Below are positions 1 to 6,594 of a DNA stretch of 15,075 nucleotides, piece by piece; the first letter of the stretch is position 1; the number at the start of each line of letters is the position of its first letter. The translations under genes were made by a program, and so were the position numbers. The notes under the pieces were generated by a model that was not told the DNA's origin, did not search any database, and saw only the letters and a program-made list of their open reading frames with translations. This DNA is from DASUHT01 sp051955775 (GTDB taxonomy: Bacteria > Actinomycetota > Thermoleophilia > Gaiellales > JAICJC01), in contig JBQCGJ010000285.1 in the NCBI GenBank assembly GCA_051955775.1, positions 1-15,075 on the forward strand, given 5' to 3'.

Positions 1-102
1 GCTATGTCGTCGTAAGAGCGCGCGTAGGTGGTGTGCATGGGGTTAGACTACGGAACGGGGGGGGGGTGTTCCTGCCCCCGCCCGCGCCGCAGGGCGCCCA
101 GC
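1..102. other. Non-coding left edge with poly-G hairpin
   Basis: No credible gene begins or ends here. It lies downstream of the minus-strand gene ending at 103. It holds a run of ten G at 57-66 followed, after an 8-nt gap, by CCCCC at 75-79, which could fold into a GC hairpin on either strand. GGAAC at 52-56 and GTTCC at 68-72 give a competing inverted pair. It may stop transcription of the minus-strand gene, but no U-tract follows, so this is weak. Confidence 0.3.
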
Positions 103-576
103 TCAGGGCTGGAAGTTGAAGATGAAGTCGAAGTTCCCGTCGTGGCGCAGGTGCAGGATCATCACACCGCGCGCGTTCGAGTACTCACCCGTGCCGCCGG
201 TGATGGCCAGCCGGGTGGTCGCCTCGGCGTCGAGATACGGGCCCTCCACGGTGACCTGGCCGTGAGGCAGGAACGTCGTCCACATGCACTCCCAGCGGCC
301 GTGGACGGTGCTGGCACGGACGCAGTTGCCCTGGTCGATGCCGACCTTGCGGGTGTTGCTGGCGTTGAAGATGGGGTTGTTGAACGGCAGCTGGTCGCCG
401 GGCGAGTCGCCCGTGGCGCCGATGTCGATCACCTGGTCGGTGACCGGGTGCTCGACCACGTGCACCGTGGTGCGGTGGGTGAGCCCGCCCGACCCTGAGC
501 CCATCGCCACGGCCGCCGCGGTCAGCGCGGAGGCGGTGACGGCGGTCAGCGCCATCAGCACGAGTGTTCGTCGCAT
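103..576 (-). CDS. Secreted allene oxide cyclase / dirigent-like barrel protein
   Basis: 157 aa. Residues 1-25 form a signal peptide: MRRT followed by an Ala/Leu/Val-rich stretch. The mature part fits the small beta-barrel fold shared by plant allene oxide cyclases and dirigent proteins. The clearest sign is the near-C-terminal motif ITGGTGEYSNARG (about 125-137) followed by alternating hydrophobic strands. Cys85 and Cys97 could form a disulfide, which suits an exported protein. The ATG is preceded by a G-rich ribosome site just upstream (AAGGGGGG, then 3 nt). A possible -10 TAAACT lies at 615-610 on the minus strand. Bacterial members are mostly uncharacterised, so no substrate or reaction is assigned. 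The gene stands alone, 64 bp downstream of the SDR gene on the same strand, and read-through from that gene is possible. Confidence 0.8.
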   Translation of the reverse strand: MRRTLVLMALTAVTASALTAAAVAMGSGSGGLTHRTTVHVVEHPVTDQVIDIGATGDSPGDQLPFNNPIFNASNTRKVGIDQGNCVRASTVHGRWECMWTTFLPHGQVTVEGPYLDAEATTRLAITGGTGEYSNARGVMILHLRHDGNFDFIFNFQP

Positions 577-640
577 GGTCCCCCCCTTGGAGACGAGAGA
601 TGGACTGCGAGTTTACGGCTTATGGGGAAGGTGCAACGCG

Positions 641-1423
641 CTACCCGCGATACAGGTCGATGCCGTGCGGCTCCTGGATCGTGTTGCCGCCGTCCACCAC
701 GATGCTCTGCCCGGTCACGTAGGACGCCTCCGTGCTGGCCAGGAACCCCACCACCGCCGCCACCTCCGCGGGCCGGGCCGGCCGCCCGACCGGCGTGTGC
801 TTGCCCGCCTCCAGCTCGTCCGGCTCGGACGATCCCGTCTCGATCCAGCCCGGCGCCACCGAGTTGACCGTCACTCCACGCCGTCCCAGCTCGATCGCCA
901 GCGCCCGCATCAGCCCGTCCATCCCCGCCTTCCCGGCGCTGTAGCCCGCGCTGCCCGGCGCCGAGACCAGCGGCCCGGTCACAGACGACATCATGATCAC
1001 CCGGCCCCAGCCCGCCTCGGCCATGCGGGGCGCGGCCGCCCGGGTGGCGTTCACTGCCGTGCTCAGGTTGAGCGCGATGTCACGCTCCCAGGCGGCCGGG
1101 GACATGGACAGGAACGGGGCGGACGCGGCGGGCGTCCCGGTCTGCACCATGCCGGCGTTGTTGACCAGGATCCCGAGGGGGCCATGCGCGGCCTCCACCT
1201 GCTCGACCAGCGCGGCGGCCATGGCGTGATCGGTGAGGTCGGCCACGTGACCGGTGGCCCCGCCGCCCAGCTCGGCGGCGCGGTCGTGGATGCGCTCGGT
1301 GGTCGACGACACCGCCACCCGCGCGCCCATCGCCCGAAGCAGCGTCGCGCAGGCGAAGCCGATCCCGGTCGGCGATCCCGCCCCGGTGACCAGCGCCACC
1401 CTGCCTGAGAGGTCGAATGGCAT
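641..1423 (-). CDS. Short-chain dehydrogenase/reductase (SDR)
   Basis: 260 aa, the usual length for a classical SDR. The Rossmann cofactor motif is TGAGSPTGIG (13-22), two residues longer than the common TGxxxGIG. NNAG is at 88-91. The catalytic Ser is at 146/147, with Tyr161 and Lys165 in YSAGK, and PGWIET is at 191-196. The C-terminal VTGQSIVVDGG is typical of the FabG-like group. It should catalyse NAD(P)H-linked reduction of a carbonyl or oxidation of an alcohol in the cytoplasm; the substrate cannot be read from sequence. Its ATG directly follows the TGA of the MarR gene (TGAATG, no gap), so the two are almost certainly co-transcribed and translationally coupled. That ties the enzyme to the MarR-controlled response. 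Confidence 0.92.
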   Translation of the reverse strand: MPFDLSGRVALVTGAGSPTGIGFACATLLRAMGARVAVSSTTERIHDRAAELGGGATGHVADLTDHAMAAALVEQVEAAHGPLGILVNNAGMVQTGTPAASAPFLSMSPAAWERDIALNLSTAVNATRAAAPRMAEAGWGRVIMMSSVTGPLVSAPGSAGYSAGKAGMDGLMRALAIELGRRGVTVNSVAPGWIETGSSEPDELEAGKHTPVGRPARPAEVAAVVGFLASTEASYVTGQSIVVDGGNTIQEPHGIDLYRG

Positions 1424-1915
1424 TCAGGCGCCGTTCTCGACCGCCTGCGGCAGCCTGGCCAGGAGCGCCGCCAGCGTCGACAGCTCCTCCTTCGAGAACT
1501 CCCCGCCGAGCAGCGTGTGGATCTCGCGCACGTGGCTGCGGGTGGCCGCGTCGAGCTTGGCCCGGCCCGCCTCGGTGAGCACGGCGTAGGTGACGCGGGC
1601 GTCGCTGGCGCAGCTCGCCTTCTCGACCAGCCCCGCGGTCTCGAGGCGGCGCAGGAGGCGGGTGATGCCCGACGGCGTGAGCAGGACCTGGGACACCAGC
1701 TCGACCCGCTTCAGCCGCTGGTCAGGCGCCCTGGCCAGGCGCAGCAGCACCTCGTACTCGCTGAGGCTGAGCCCGTGACCACGCTGCAGCAGCGCGCTGA
1801 AGCACCGCGTGGCGGCGGCGTGCGCGCGCAACAGTCCCGCAAACGCCTGCATGTGCGCACTGCGGAACTCTTGATCAATCAATACTTGACTCTTCAACTT
1901 CTTCTGTGATACCAT
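1424..1915 (-). CDS. MarR-family transcriptional regulator
   Basis: 163 aa from the first in-frame ATG. It has a winged helix-turn-helix: recognition helix around TPSGITRLLRRLE (80-92), and a wing with the conserved DxR (Asp105, Arg107) before the VLTEAG strand. Helix 1 (about 24-43) and the C-terminal helices would form the dimer. Cys38 and Cys102 are candidates for redox or electrophile sensing, which is inference only. The first ~20 codons are AT-rich and overlap the yceI promoter, so the true start may be Met22 (ATG at 1852-1850), giving 142 aa, still normal for MarR. No good Shine-Dalgarno decides between them. It is divergent from yceI and the FMN reductase and coupled to the downstream SDR. 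It probably represses both directions through the palindrome at 1915-1930. Confidence 0.9.
   Translation of the reverse strand: MVSQKKLKSQVLIDQEFRSAHMQAFAGLLRAHAAATRCFSALLQRGHGLSLSEYEVLLRLARAPDQRLKRVELVSQVLLTPSGITRLLRRLETAGLVEKASCASDARVTYAVLTEAGRAKLDAATRSHVREIHTLLGGEFSKEELSTLAALLARLPQAVENGA
1886..1915 (+). promoter_or_regulatory. Promoter of the yceI-FMN reductase operon
   Basis: TTGACT (1886-1891), an 18-bp spacer, then TACCAT (1910-1915) with TGA just before it, making an extended -10. This fits a sigma-70-type promoter with a start site near 1922, about 40 nt before the yceI ATG. The segment is about 38% GC by eye, in sharp contrast to its surroundings. It overlaps the first codons of the MarR gene if the long MarR start is used. 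Confidence 0.6.
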
Positions 1916-1930
1916 TGCTTGCGCAATCAA
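1915..1930. promoter_or_regulatory. Putative MarR operator (16-bp palindrome)
   Basis: TTGCTTGCGCAATCAA is an inverted repeat with a single mismatched pair, C1918 against T1927. MarR-family operators are commonly 16-20 bp TTGnnnnn-type palindromes. It begins at the last base of the yceI -10 and covers the expected start site, so a bound dimer would block yceI transcription. It also sits directly before the longer MarR start, allowing autorepression. Extra partial half-sites lie nearby: TTGATCAA at 1871-1878, and TTGA/TCAA flanking 1890-1893. Confidence 0.6.
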
Positions 1931-1963
1931 GTTTCGGCAGTTCACACCACGGAGGTAGTTGAG

Positions 1964-2518
1964 ATGAGCGTAATCGAACAGACAGCGGTTGTCCCGGCCG
2001 GGACCTACGCGGCCGATCCGTCGCACTCCAGCGTCGAGTTTGCGATCCGCCACATGGGCCTGGCCACGGTGCGCGGCCGCGCCGCGTCGGTGACGGCCAC
2101 GCTGGACGCCACCGGCGCCTCGCCGGTCGTCCAGGGCACGATCGACGCCACCAGCCTGACCACCTACGACGAGCAGCGAGACGGCCACCTGGCATCGCCC
2201 GAGTTCTTCGACACCGCCCGCTTCCCGTCCATCGAGTTCCGCTCCACCGACGTCTCGGTCGAGTCCGACGGATCCGCGCAGGTGGCTGGCAACCTGACCA
2301 TCAAGGGCGTCACCAAGCCGGTCGAGCTGACCGGACGGGTGACCGGCCACGGCCAGGACCCATGGGGCAACGAGCGGGTCGGCCTCGATCTGGAGGCCAC
2401 GCTCGACCGTACCGAGTTCGGCATCTCGTGGAACGCCCCGCTGCCCGGCGGCGGACTGCTGCTGGCCGACGACGTGCGCCTGACCGCCAGCCTCTCGTTT
2501 GTGAAGCAGGCGGCCTGA
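1964..2518 (+). CDS. YceI-family protein
   Basis: 184 aa. YceI proteins form a lipocalin-like beta-barrel that binds long isoprenoid or fatty chains. Visible family signatures are DPSHSSVEFAIRHMG (18-32), the RDGHLASPEFFD block (about 72-83), LTIKGVTKPV and DRTEFGISWN toward the C-terminus. There is no signal peptide, so this is a cytoplasmic member, unlike periplasmic E. coli YceI. The start is fixed by GGAGG at 1951-1955, 8 nt before the ATG. An in-frame extension upstream to 1919 lacks such a site and would run through the operator. It is the first gene of a two-gene operon with the FMN reductase, divergent from the MarR gene. A role in quinone or redox stress is inferred from context only. 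Confidence 0.92.
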   Translation: MSVIEQTAVVPAGTYAADPSHSSVEFAIRHMGLATVRGRAASVTATLDATGASPVVQGTIDATSLTTYDEQRDGHLASPEFFDTARFPSIEFRSTDVSVESDGSAQVAGNLTIKGVTKPVELTGRVTGHGQDPWGNERVGLDLEATLDRTEFGISWNAPLPGGGLLLADDVRLTASLSFVKQAA

Positions 2519-2520
2519 CC

Positions 2521-3075
2521 ATGCGCATCCTGGCCATCTCTGGAAGCCTGCGGGAGGCATCCCACAACACCGCACTGCTGCGGGCGGCAGCCGAGCTGCT
2601 GCCGCCCGGGGCGGAGGTCGAGGTGTTCGACGGCCTGGGCGACGTGCCGCACTACAACCAGGACATCGACGGCGAGCAGGCGCCCGAGGCGGTGACCCGG
2701 CTGCGCGATGCGATCGCCGGCGCAGACGCGGTGCTGTTCGCGACGCCGGAATACAACGGGTCGGTGCCGGGCGTGTTGAAGAACGCGGTCGACTGGGCAT
2801 CACGGCCCGCGCGGAACGGGGTCCTGTGGGGCAAGACAGCCGCCGTGATCGGCGCGTCGACCGGGGCGTACGGCGCGCTGTGGGCGCAGACCGATCTGCG
2901 TAAGGAGCTGGGTGTGGCCGGCGCCCGCGTACTGGGCACCGATTTCCCGGTGGCCCGCGCCCACGAGCAGTTCGGCCCCGATGGAGAGCTGCTGGACGCC
3001 ACGCTGGCCGAGCGCCTGGAGAACCATCTGCGCGAGCTGGTCGAGCTGGCCGTTCCCGAGCCCGTCGCAGCCTGA
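2521..3075 (+). CDS. NAD(P)H-dependent FMN reductase (flavodoxin-like)
   Basis: 184 aa. It has the flavodoxin-like fold of the SsuE/ArsH/chromate-reductase (FMN_red) family. The phosphate-binding loop is GSLREASHNTALL (8-20), and the flavin-contacting TPEYNGSVPGVLKNAVDW block (about 77-94) is hallmark sequence. GASTGAYGALWAQTDLR follows. These enzymes reduce FMN, quinones, azo compounds or metal oxyanions with NAD(P)H in the cytosol; which of these cannot be told here. The ATG sits 2 nt after the yceI TGA, so translation is coupled. A hairpin terminator follows 14 nt after the stop. Control by the adjacent MarR regulator is likely, as many FMN reductases of this type answer to electrophile-sensing MarR repressors. 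Confidence 0.92.
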   Translation: MRILAISGSLREASHNTALLRAAAELLPPGAEVEVFDGLGDVPHYNQDIDGEQAPEAVTRLRDAIAGADAVLFATPEYNGSVPGVLKNAVDWASRPARNGVLWGKTAAVIGASTGAYGALWAQTDLRKELGVAGARVLGTDFPVARAHEQFGPDGELLDATLAERLENHLRELVELAVPEPVAA

Positions 3076-3089
3076 GTCCCCCCACAGAG

Positions 3090-3125
3090 CGGGGCCAGGC
3101 ACCCGCGGCCTGGCCCCGTTTCTCT
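3090..3125 (+). terminator. Rho-independent terminator after the FMN reductase
   Basis: A perfect 11-bp stem pairs 3090-3100 (CGGGGCCAGGC) with 3108-3118 (GCCTGGCCCCG) around a 7-nt loop. It is followed by a pyrimidine-rich TTTCTCT tail. It closes the yceI-FMN reductase operon. Confidence 0.8.
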
Positions 3126-3136
3126 GGTCCGGCGGC

Positions 3137-3142
3137 TATGCT
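3137..3142 (+). promoter_or_regulatory. Candidate -10 element (TATGCT) for the aldolase gene
   Basis: TATGCT fits the actinobacterial TANNNT -10 and lies 10 nt before the ATG at 3153. Transcription would begin about 4 nt upstream of the start codon, giving an essentially leaderless mRNA. No Shine-Dalgarno is visible. The alternative ATG at 3138 falls inside this element. Confidence 0.45.
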
Positions 3143-3152
3143 CGCACACCCC

Positions 3153-3944
3153 ATGGCACCAGTGCTGCTCGCCGCCTCGGTCACGCCGCTTCGCGACGGC
3201 GGCGCCGCTGTCGATCTGGACGCCATCGTTCCGCTTTGGTCATACCTGAAAGCAGGCGGCGCTGACGGCGTCTTCTGCTGCGGCACCACCGGCGAGGGTG
3301 TGCTGCTGACGCTGGCCGAACGGCAGGCGGTGGCGACGCGGTTCCGGGAAGCCTGCGACGGCAGGCTGATCGTCCACGCGGGTGCTCAGACCACCGCCGA
3401 CACCGTCGCTCTGGCAGAGCACGCGGCGGGAATCGGCGCCGACGGCGTGGGAGTGATCCCGCCGCCGTACTACCCGCTGGACGACGATTCGCTGGTCGAG
3501 CATTTCTGCGCCGCCGCAGCGGCCTGCGCCCCCGTGGACTTCTATCCGTACGCGTTCACCGCCCGCAGCGGCTATCCGCTACCGGTGCCGGTGATCGAGC
3601 GGGTGCGCGAACGCGCGCCCAATGTGGCAGGGCTCAAGGTGTCGGAGTCGCCGTTCGAGTCTGTGCAGCCATACCTCGAGCTGGGTCTGCCGGTGTTCGT
3701 CGGCTCGGAGCCGCTGATCCCGCAGGCGCTGGCTGCCGGTGGCGCCGGATCGGTGTCGGGGCTGGCCTCGGCATTCCCCGAGGTGGTGGCAGCGGCCCTG
3801 CGCGACCCCGGTGAGGCCACCACGGCGCCCCTCCGCGAGCTCCGCGGGCGGCTCGGCGCCGCCCATTTCATCGCGGGGCTGAAGGCCGAGCTGGCCCGCC
3901 GAGGCGTGCCCGTCGGGCTGGACGTACGGGCCCCGCTCCGCTAG
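3153..3944 (+). CDS. Dihydrodipicolinate synthase / N-acetylneuraminate lyase family aldolase
   Basis: 263 aa from the chosen ATG, slightly shorter than the usual ~290. This is a class I aldolase TIM barrel. The pyruvate-carboxylate loop is GTTGEG (44-49), where DapA has GTTGE. Tyr131 (in FYPY) is the probable proton-relay tyrosine, and Lys162 in GLKVS is the Schiff-base lysine. GSE at 184-186 and the GGAGSVSG segment (196-203) match the barrel's later strands. Reactions in this family condense or cleave pyruvate with an aldehyde. True DapA is not certain: the usual YNVP is FYPY here, no lysine-pathway genes are nearby, and the protein is short. It could be a sugar-acid or hydroxyproline-type lyase. 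An in-frame ATG at 3138 would add five residues but overlaps the likely promoter. Confidence 0.85.
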   Translation: MAPVLLAASVTPLRDGGAAVDLDAIVPLWSYLKAGGADGVFCCGTTGEGVLLTLAERQAVATRFREACDGRLIVHAGAQTTADTVALAEHAAGIGADGVGVIPPPYYPLDDDSLVEHFCAAAAACAPVDFYPYAFTARSGYPLPVPVIERVRERAPNVAGLKVSESPFESVQPYLELGLPVFVGSEPLIPQALAAGGAGSVSGLASAFPEVVAAALRDPGEATTAPLRELRGRLGAAHFIAGLKAELARRGVPVGLDVRAPLR

Positions 3945-3952
3945 GCCCGCCC

Positions 3953-3958
3953 TACGAT
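3953..3958 (+). promoter_or_regulatory. Leaderless -10 element (TACGAT) for the ferritin-VIT gene
   Basis: TACGAT followed by exactly six bases and then the GTG at 3965. This spacing puts the transcription start on or next to the first base of the start codon. It lies in the 20-bp gap after the aldolase stop, so the iron gene may have its own promoter despite the close spacing. No Shine-Dalgarno is present. Confidence 0.55.
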
Positions 3959-3964
3959 TCAGCG

Positions 3965-5122
3965 GTGGCCGACGACGAGCTCACCACCCGGCTCCTGACC
4001 GCCTGGCGAGGCGAGGTGGAGGCGGGCCGGATGTACGAGCTGCTGGCCGACCGGCAGCGCGATCCCCGGACCGCGGAGCTGTTGCGGAACCTGGCGTCGG
4101 TCGAGGCGAGCCACCGCACGCGGCTGGAGGCGCGCATGCATGCGCTCGGCATCGCGGTCCCGGACCCGTCCACCGTCAAGCTGTCGCGGTGGGCGAGGAT
4201 GCAGGCCCGCGTGGCCCCGCTCGACCGGCTGCTCGCCGCCCGCGAACGGGCCGAGGACGACGAGGCCGCCGACCTGTACGCCCGGCCGACCGGCGACGCC
4301 GAGACTGATGCGCTGTTGGCCGATCTGCGGGCCGACGAGCAGTCGCACTCGCGCACCGTCTCGGGTCTGCGGGCCGGTACGCCGCCGCCGACGCCCGCGC
4401 AGGCGGAGGCGCAGTCGCGGCTCGACCGCATCCTCGGCCGCGAGAGCTGGCACAAGGGCGGCACCGGCTGGGTCTCCGGCGCGATCTACGGCGCCAACGA
4501 CGGGCTGGGGGCGGTGTTCGGCATCGTGGCCGGCGTATCCGGCGCCACCGGCGGCTCGAGCTTCGTGCTGACCGCCGGGCTGGCCGGTGCGTTCGCCTCG
4601 GCGCTCAGCATGGCGACCGGAGCGTTCATGGCCGAGCGCTCGCAGGCCGAGATGGTGCACGCAAACCTCGAGCGTGAGCGGCGTGAGATCGAGGAGCACC
4701 CCGAGGAGGAGCGCGAGGAGCTGTCGCTCTTCTACCAGCTCAAGGGCATCGACAAGCCCGTCGCGGACGAGATCGCCACGCGGCTCGCCGAGCATCCGGA
4801 GGCGATGCTGCAGGCGCTCGCCTCGGAGGAGTTCGGCTCGACCGATACCGAGGGCAGCCCGACGCAGGCCGCGGTGGCCGCGGGCATCTCGACCGGCGCC
4901 GGCGCGATCGTGCCCGTGATCCCGTTCTTCTTCGTCGACGGCACGGTGGCCATCATCGCGGCCGCTGTAGTCTCACTGCTCGGCCACTTCCTGGTCGGCG
5001 CCGCCAAGTCGCTGGTTACCCTGCGATCGTGGTGGTCAGCCGGCCTCGAGATGACACTGGCCGGGGTGATCGTCGGCGTTGGCACCTACTGCGTCGGCCT
5101 GGTCATTCCTTTTCACGGCTGA
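3965..5122 (+). CDS. Ferritin-like domain fused to VIT1/CCC1 iron transporter (Er-VIT/MbfA type)
   Basis: 385 aa, GTG start. Residues ~1-135 form a rubrerythrin-like four-helix bundle with diiron-type ligands: Glu17/Glu19 in helix 1, ExxH at 47-50 (EASH), acidic helix 3 near 97-100, and ExxH at 125-128 (EQSH). A Pro-rich linker (about 139-146) leads to the VIT1/CCC1 part: a segment at 167-192 with YGANDGLG, another at about 200-222 (ALSMATGAFMAERSQ), a charged cytoplasmic Glu-rich helix at 225-285, then three hydrophobic segments at about 303-322, 325-350 and 360-382. This architecture matches membrane-bound ferritin A of alpha-proteobacteria, which exports iron and protects against iron and peroxide stress. 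Here it should oxidise or sense Fe2+ and drive export. The GTG is placed by the leaderless -10 six bases upstream. It converges on the TadG-like gene with a 30-bp gap. Confidence 0.92.
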   Translation: MADDELTTRLLTAWRGEVEAGRMYELLADRQRDPRTAELLRNLASVEASHRTRLEARMHALGIAVPDPSTVKLSRWARMQARVAPLDRLLAARERAEDDEAADLYARPTGDAETDALLADLRADEQSHSRTVSGLRAGTPPPTPAQAEAQSRLDRILGRESWHKGGTGWVSGAIYGANDGLGAVFGIVAGVSGATGGSSFVLTAGLAGAFASALSMATGAFMAERSQAEMVHANLERERREIEEHPEEEREELSLFYQLKGIDKPVADEIATRLAEHPEAMLQALASEEFGSTDTEGSPTQAAVAAGISTGAGAIVPVIPFFFVDGTVAIIAAAVVSLLGHFLVGAAKSLVTLRSWWSAGLEMTLAGVIVGVGTYCVGLVIPFHG

Positions 5123-5152
5123 GACGTGCGCCGGATCTCCGCGCGAGTTCGG

Positions 5153-6436
5153 TCAGCCGTTGATGCGGCTGTGACCCTGCATGATGTCGCCGGCGATCGA
5201 GGTGAAGATGCCGGTCAGCGACTGCGGCGTCGGCAGGTTGTAGAAGAACGTGTTGTTCGGCGTGTTCGGGCTTGCGATCTGCTGCAGCGCGCCGGCGGCG
5301 GTGAGCCCGTCCGGCTCGGCGATCTGGTCGTACTGACTGGCCGTCACGATCTTTCCCGTGGCGGGGTTCTTGGCTCCCACGGAGATGTTGCAGGCATCAC
5401 CGTTGCCCGTGTAGGCGATGGAGTACACCAGCACCTTGTTGGCCTTCGCGACGCCGGCGCTGGTCACGCCCTGCCCGCACGGCGAGACCACGTACGGCGA
5501 GGTGCTCGGGTAGGAGCCGGGGCCGTCGTTGGCCGCACCGTCGGACAGGAACACGATCACCTTCTGCGTGCCCTGACGGCCGTCCTTGACCAGCTCCTGA
5601 TACGCGTCGTCGAGCGCGTCCGCATACGCCGTGCCGCCGCCGGCCTTGACGCAATTGAGGGTCGAGATCAACGGCGAGCTGCTGTTGAGGTTGCCCTGGC
5701 TGGTGGCATACGCGTTCGACAGGGGCACCACCACGTATGCAGCATTGGCGTAGCTGTACGTGCCGTGGTCGTACGAGCCGGGAGCCGGCGACGTGGTGAG
5801 ATGAAACGTGCTGGTGACGTCCGTGCACGCCTGGCTCGCGCTGGGCGCGGGCGGCAGGATCGCAAGACCCACGTTGTCCACCGACGGGTCCATGGTCTGG
5901 AGGAACGCGGTGATACCGGCCTTCGCGTTGACCAGCTTGTTGTTGTTGCCCATCGACCCTGTGCGGTCGAGCACGATCATCACGTCAAGCGGCGCGCCGC
6001 CGCACGGCGAACACGCTGACGATTTGGCCGTCTCGTCAATGGTGTTGATCCCGAACAGGCGCAGGAACGTGGTCGGCACGTGCGCGGTCTCGGTCACGTG
6101 CACCGTGTTCGCGGGGTTGCAGAACTGCGACGAGGTCGAGCAGTCCGTGGTCGCCGACTCGGTGATGGTGCCGCCGCCGGGGACGCTGTTCTTCTGACCC
6201 GAGGCGGCGCTGTAGCTGGTGGCCGCGGAGACGGCAGCGGCGGTGTCCGGCAGGTTGTCCGCGCCCGCCGCAGCGGCGGCGTCGGCGGTCGCCTGCAGCT
6301 GCTGATGCACGCGGTAGGCGTTGCCGAGATCCACGACCATGCCGCAGATCCCCAGCAGGATCACCATGAACAGCGCGATCAGGGGGAGGGTCTGACCGCT
6401 TTCGTCAAATCGTCTTCGCCGCAGTGAAGGCTGCAT
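5153..6436 (-). CDS. TadG-like pilus-assembly protein with von Willebrand A domain
   Basis: 427 aa. The N-terminus (about 10-60) carries the Tad/TadE-TadG signature: ESGQTLPLIALF, a membrane segment at about 17-37, VVDLGNAYRVHQQLQATADAA, then an Ala-rich stretch. A VWA domain starts near 150 with the MIDAS motif DRTGS (Asp157, Thr159, Ser161). The later ligands Thr269 (GGGTA) and Asp299 (LSDG) are also present, so metal binding should be intact. Nine cysteines are present; all but Cys31 lie beyond the membrane segment, including CSPC at 142-145, which suggests disulfides outside the cell. TadG-type proteins assist Flp/Tad pilus assembly or adhesion. No other tad or rcp genes are in the window, so function is uncertain. 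The ATG is preceded by GAGGGG about 6 nt upstream. Codons are typical of the neighbourhood. Confidence 0.85.
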   Translation of the reverse strand: MQPSLRRRRFDESGQTLPLIALFMVILLGICGMVVDLGNAYRVHQQLQATADAAAAAGADNLPDTAAAVSAATSYSAASGQKNSVPGGGTITESATTDCSTSSQFCNPANTVHVTETAHVPTTFLRLFGINTIDETAKSSACSPCGGAPLDVMIVLDRTGSMGNNNKLVNAKAGITAFLQTMDPSVDNVGLAILPPAPSASQACTDVTSTFHLTTSPAPGSYDHGTYSYANAAYVVVPLSNAYATSQGNLNSSSPLISTLNCVKAGGGTAYADALDDAYQELVKDGRQGTQKVIVFLSDGAANDGPGSYPSTSPYVVSPCGQGVTSAGVAKANKVLVYSIAYTGNGDACNISVGAKNPATGKIVTASQYDQIAEPDGLTAAGALQQIASPNTPNNTFFYNLPTPQSLTGIFTSIAGDIMQGHSRING

Positions 6437-6572
6437 GAATTACCCCTCGGGAGGCTCCAGGTACTCTCAAGATCGCCGTAGGGCGCGTTTTTCAAAACCC
6501 CCGGGCGGGGGGATCGACCCGGCCCGTGTGGGTTGTCTGGATTGACGCGTGCGGGGGATTCCAATAAATGGG

Positions 6573-6592
6573 GAGCGCCGACACGGGCGCTC
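6573..6592. promoter_or_regulatory. Inverted repeat upstream of the MgtE-N/CBS gene
   Basis: GAGCGCC (6573-6579) and GGCGCTC (6586-6592) form a perfect 7-bp inverted repeat around a 6-base spacer. It lies 2 bp upstream of the -10 TACGCT, over the expected -35 position, so it may be an operator. The rest of 6437-6606 is non-coding and separates two divergent genes. It contains a possible upstream promoter (TTGACG at 6542-6547 with an AT-rich ATAAAT at 6564-6569) and a C/G-rich CCCCCGGGCGGGGGG patch. Confidence 0.4.
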
Positions 6593-6594
6593 GG

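Noticed and set aside
1871..1897. TTGATCAATCAA and nearby TTGA/TCAA repeats, considered as CRISPR-like or transposon-end repeats
   Set aside because: They are too short and irregular; they are better explained as extra MarR half-sites in an AT-rich promoter.
1424..3289. A 621-codon minus-strand frame that could be read as a long N-terminal extension of the MarR protein
   Set aside because: The extension is Pro/Arg/Ala-rich shadow sequence opposite yceI and the FMN reductase. Only the final ~163 residues match MarR.
5123..5152. A bidirectional terminator between the ferritin-VIT and TadG-like genes
   Set aside because: The 30-bp gap has only weak complementarity (GCGC near both sides) and no T-tract.
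6487..6506. CCCCCGGGCGGGGGG with a T-rich stretch on the minus-strand side, considered as a terminator
   Set aside because: No gene ends into it on the minus strand. It lies in a divergent promoter gap, and the stem is only about 5 bp.
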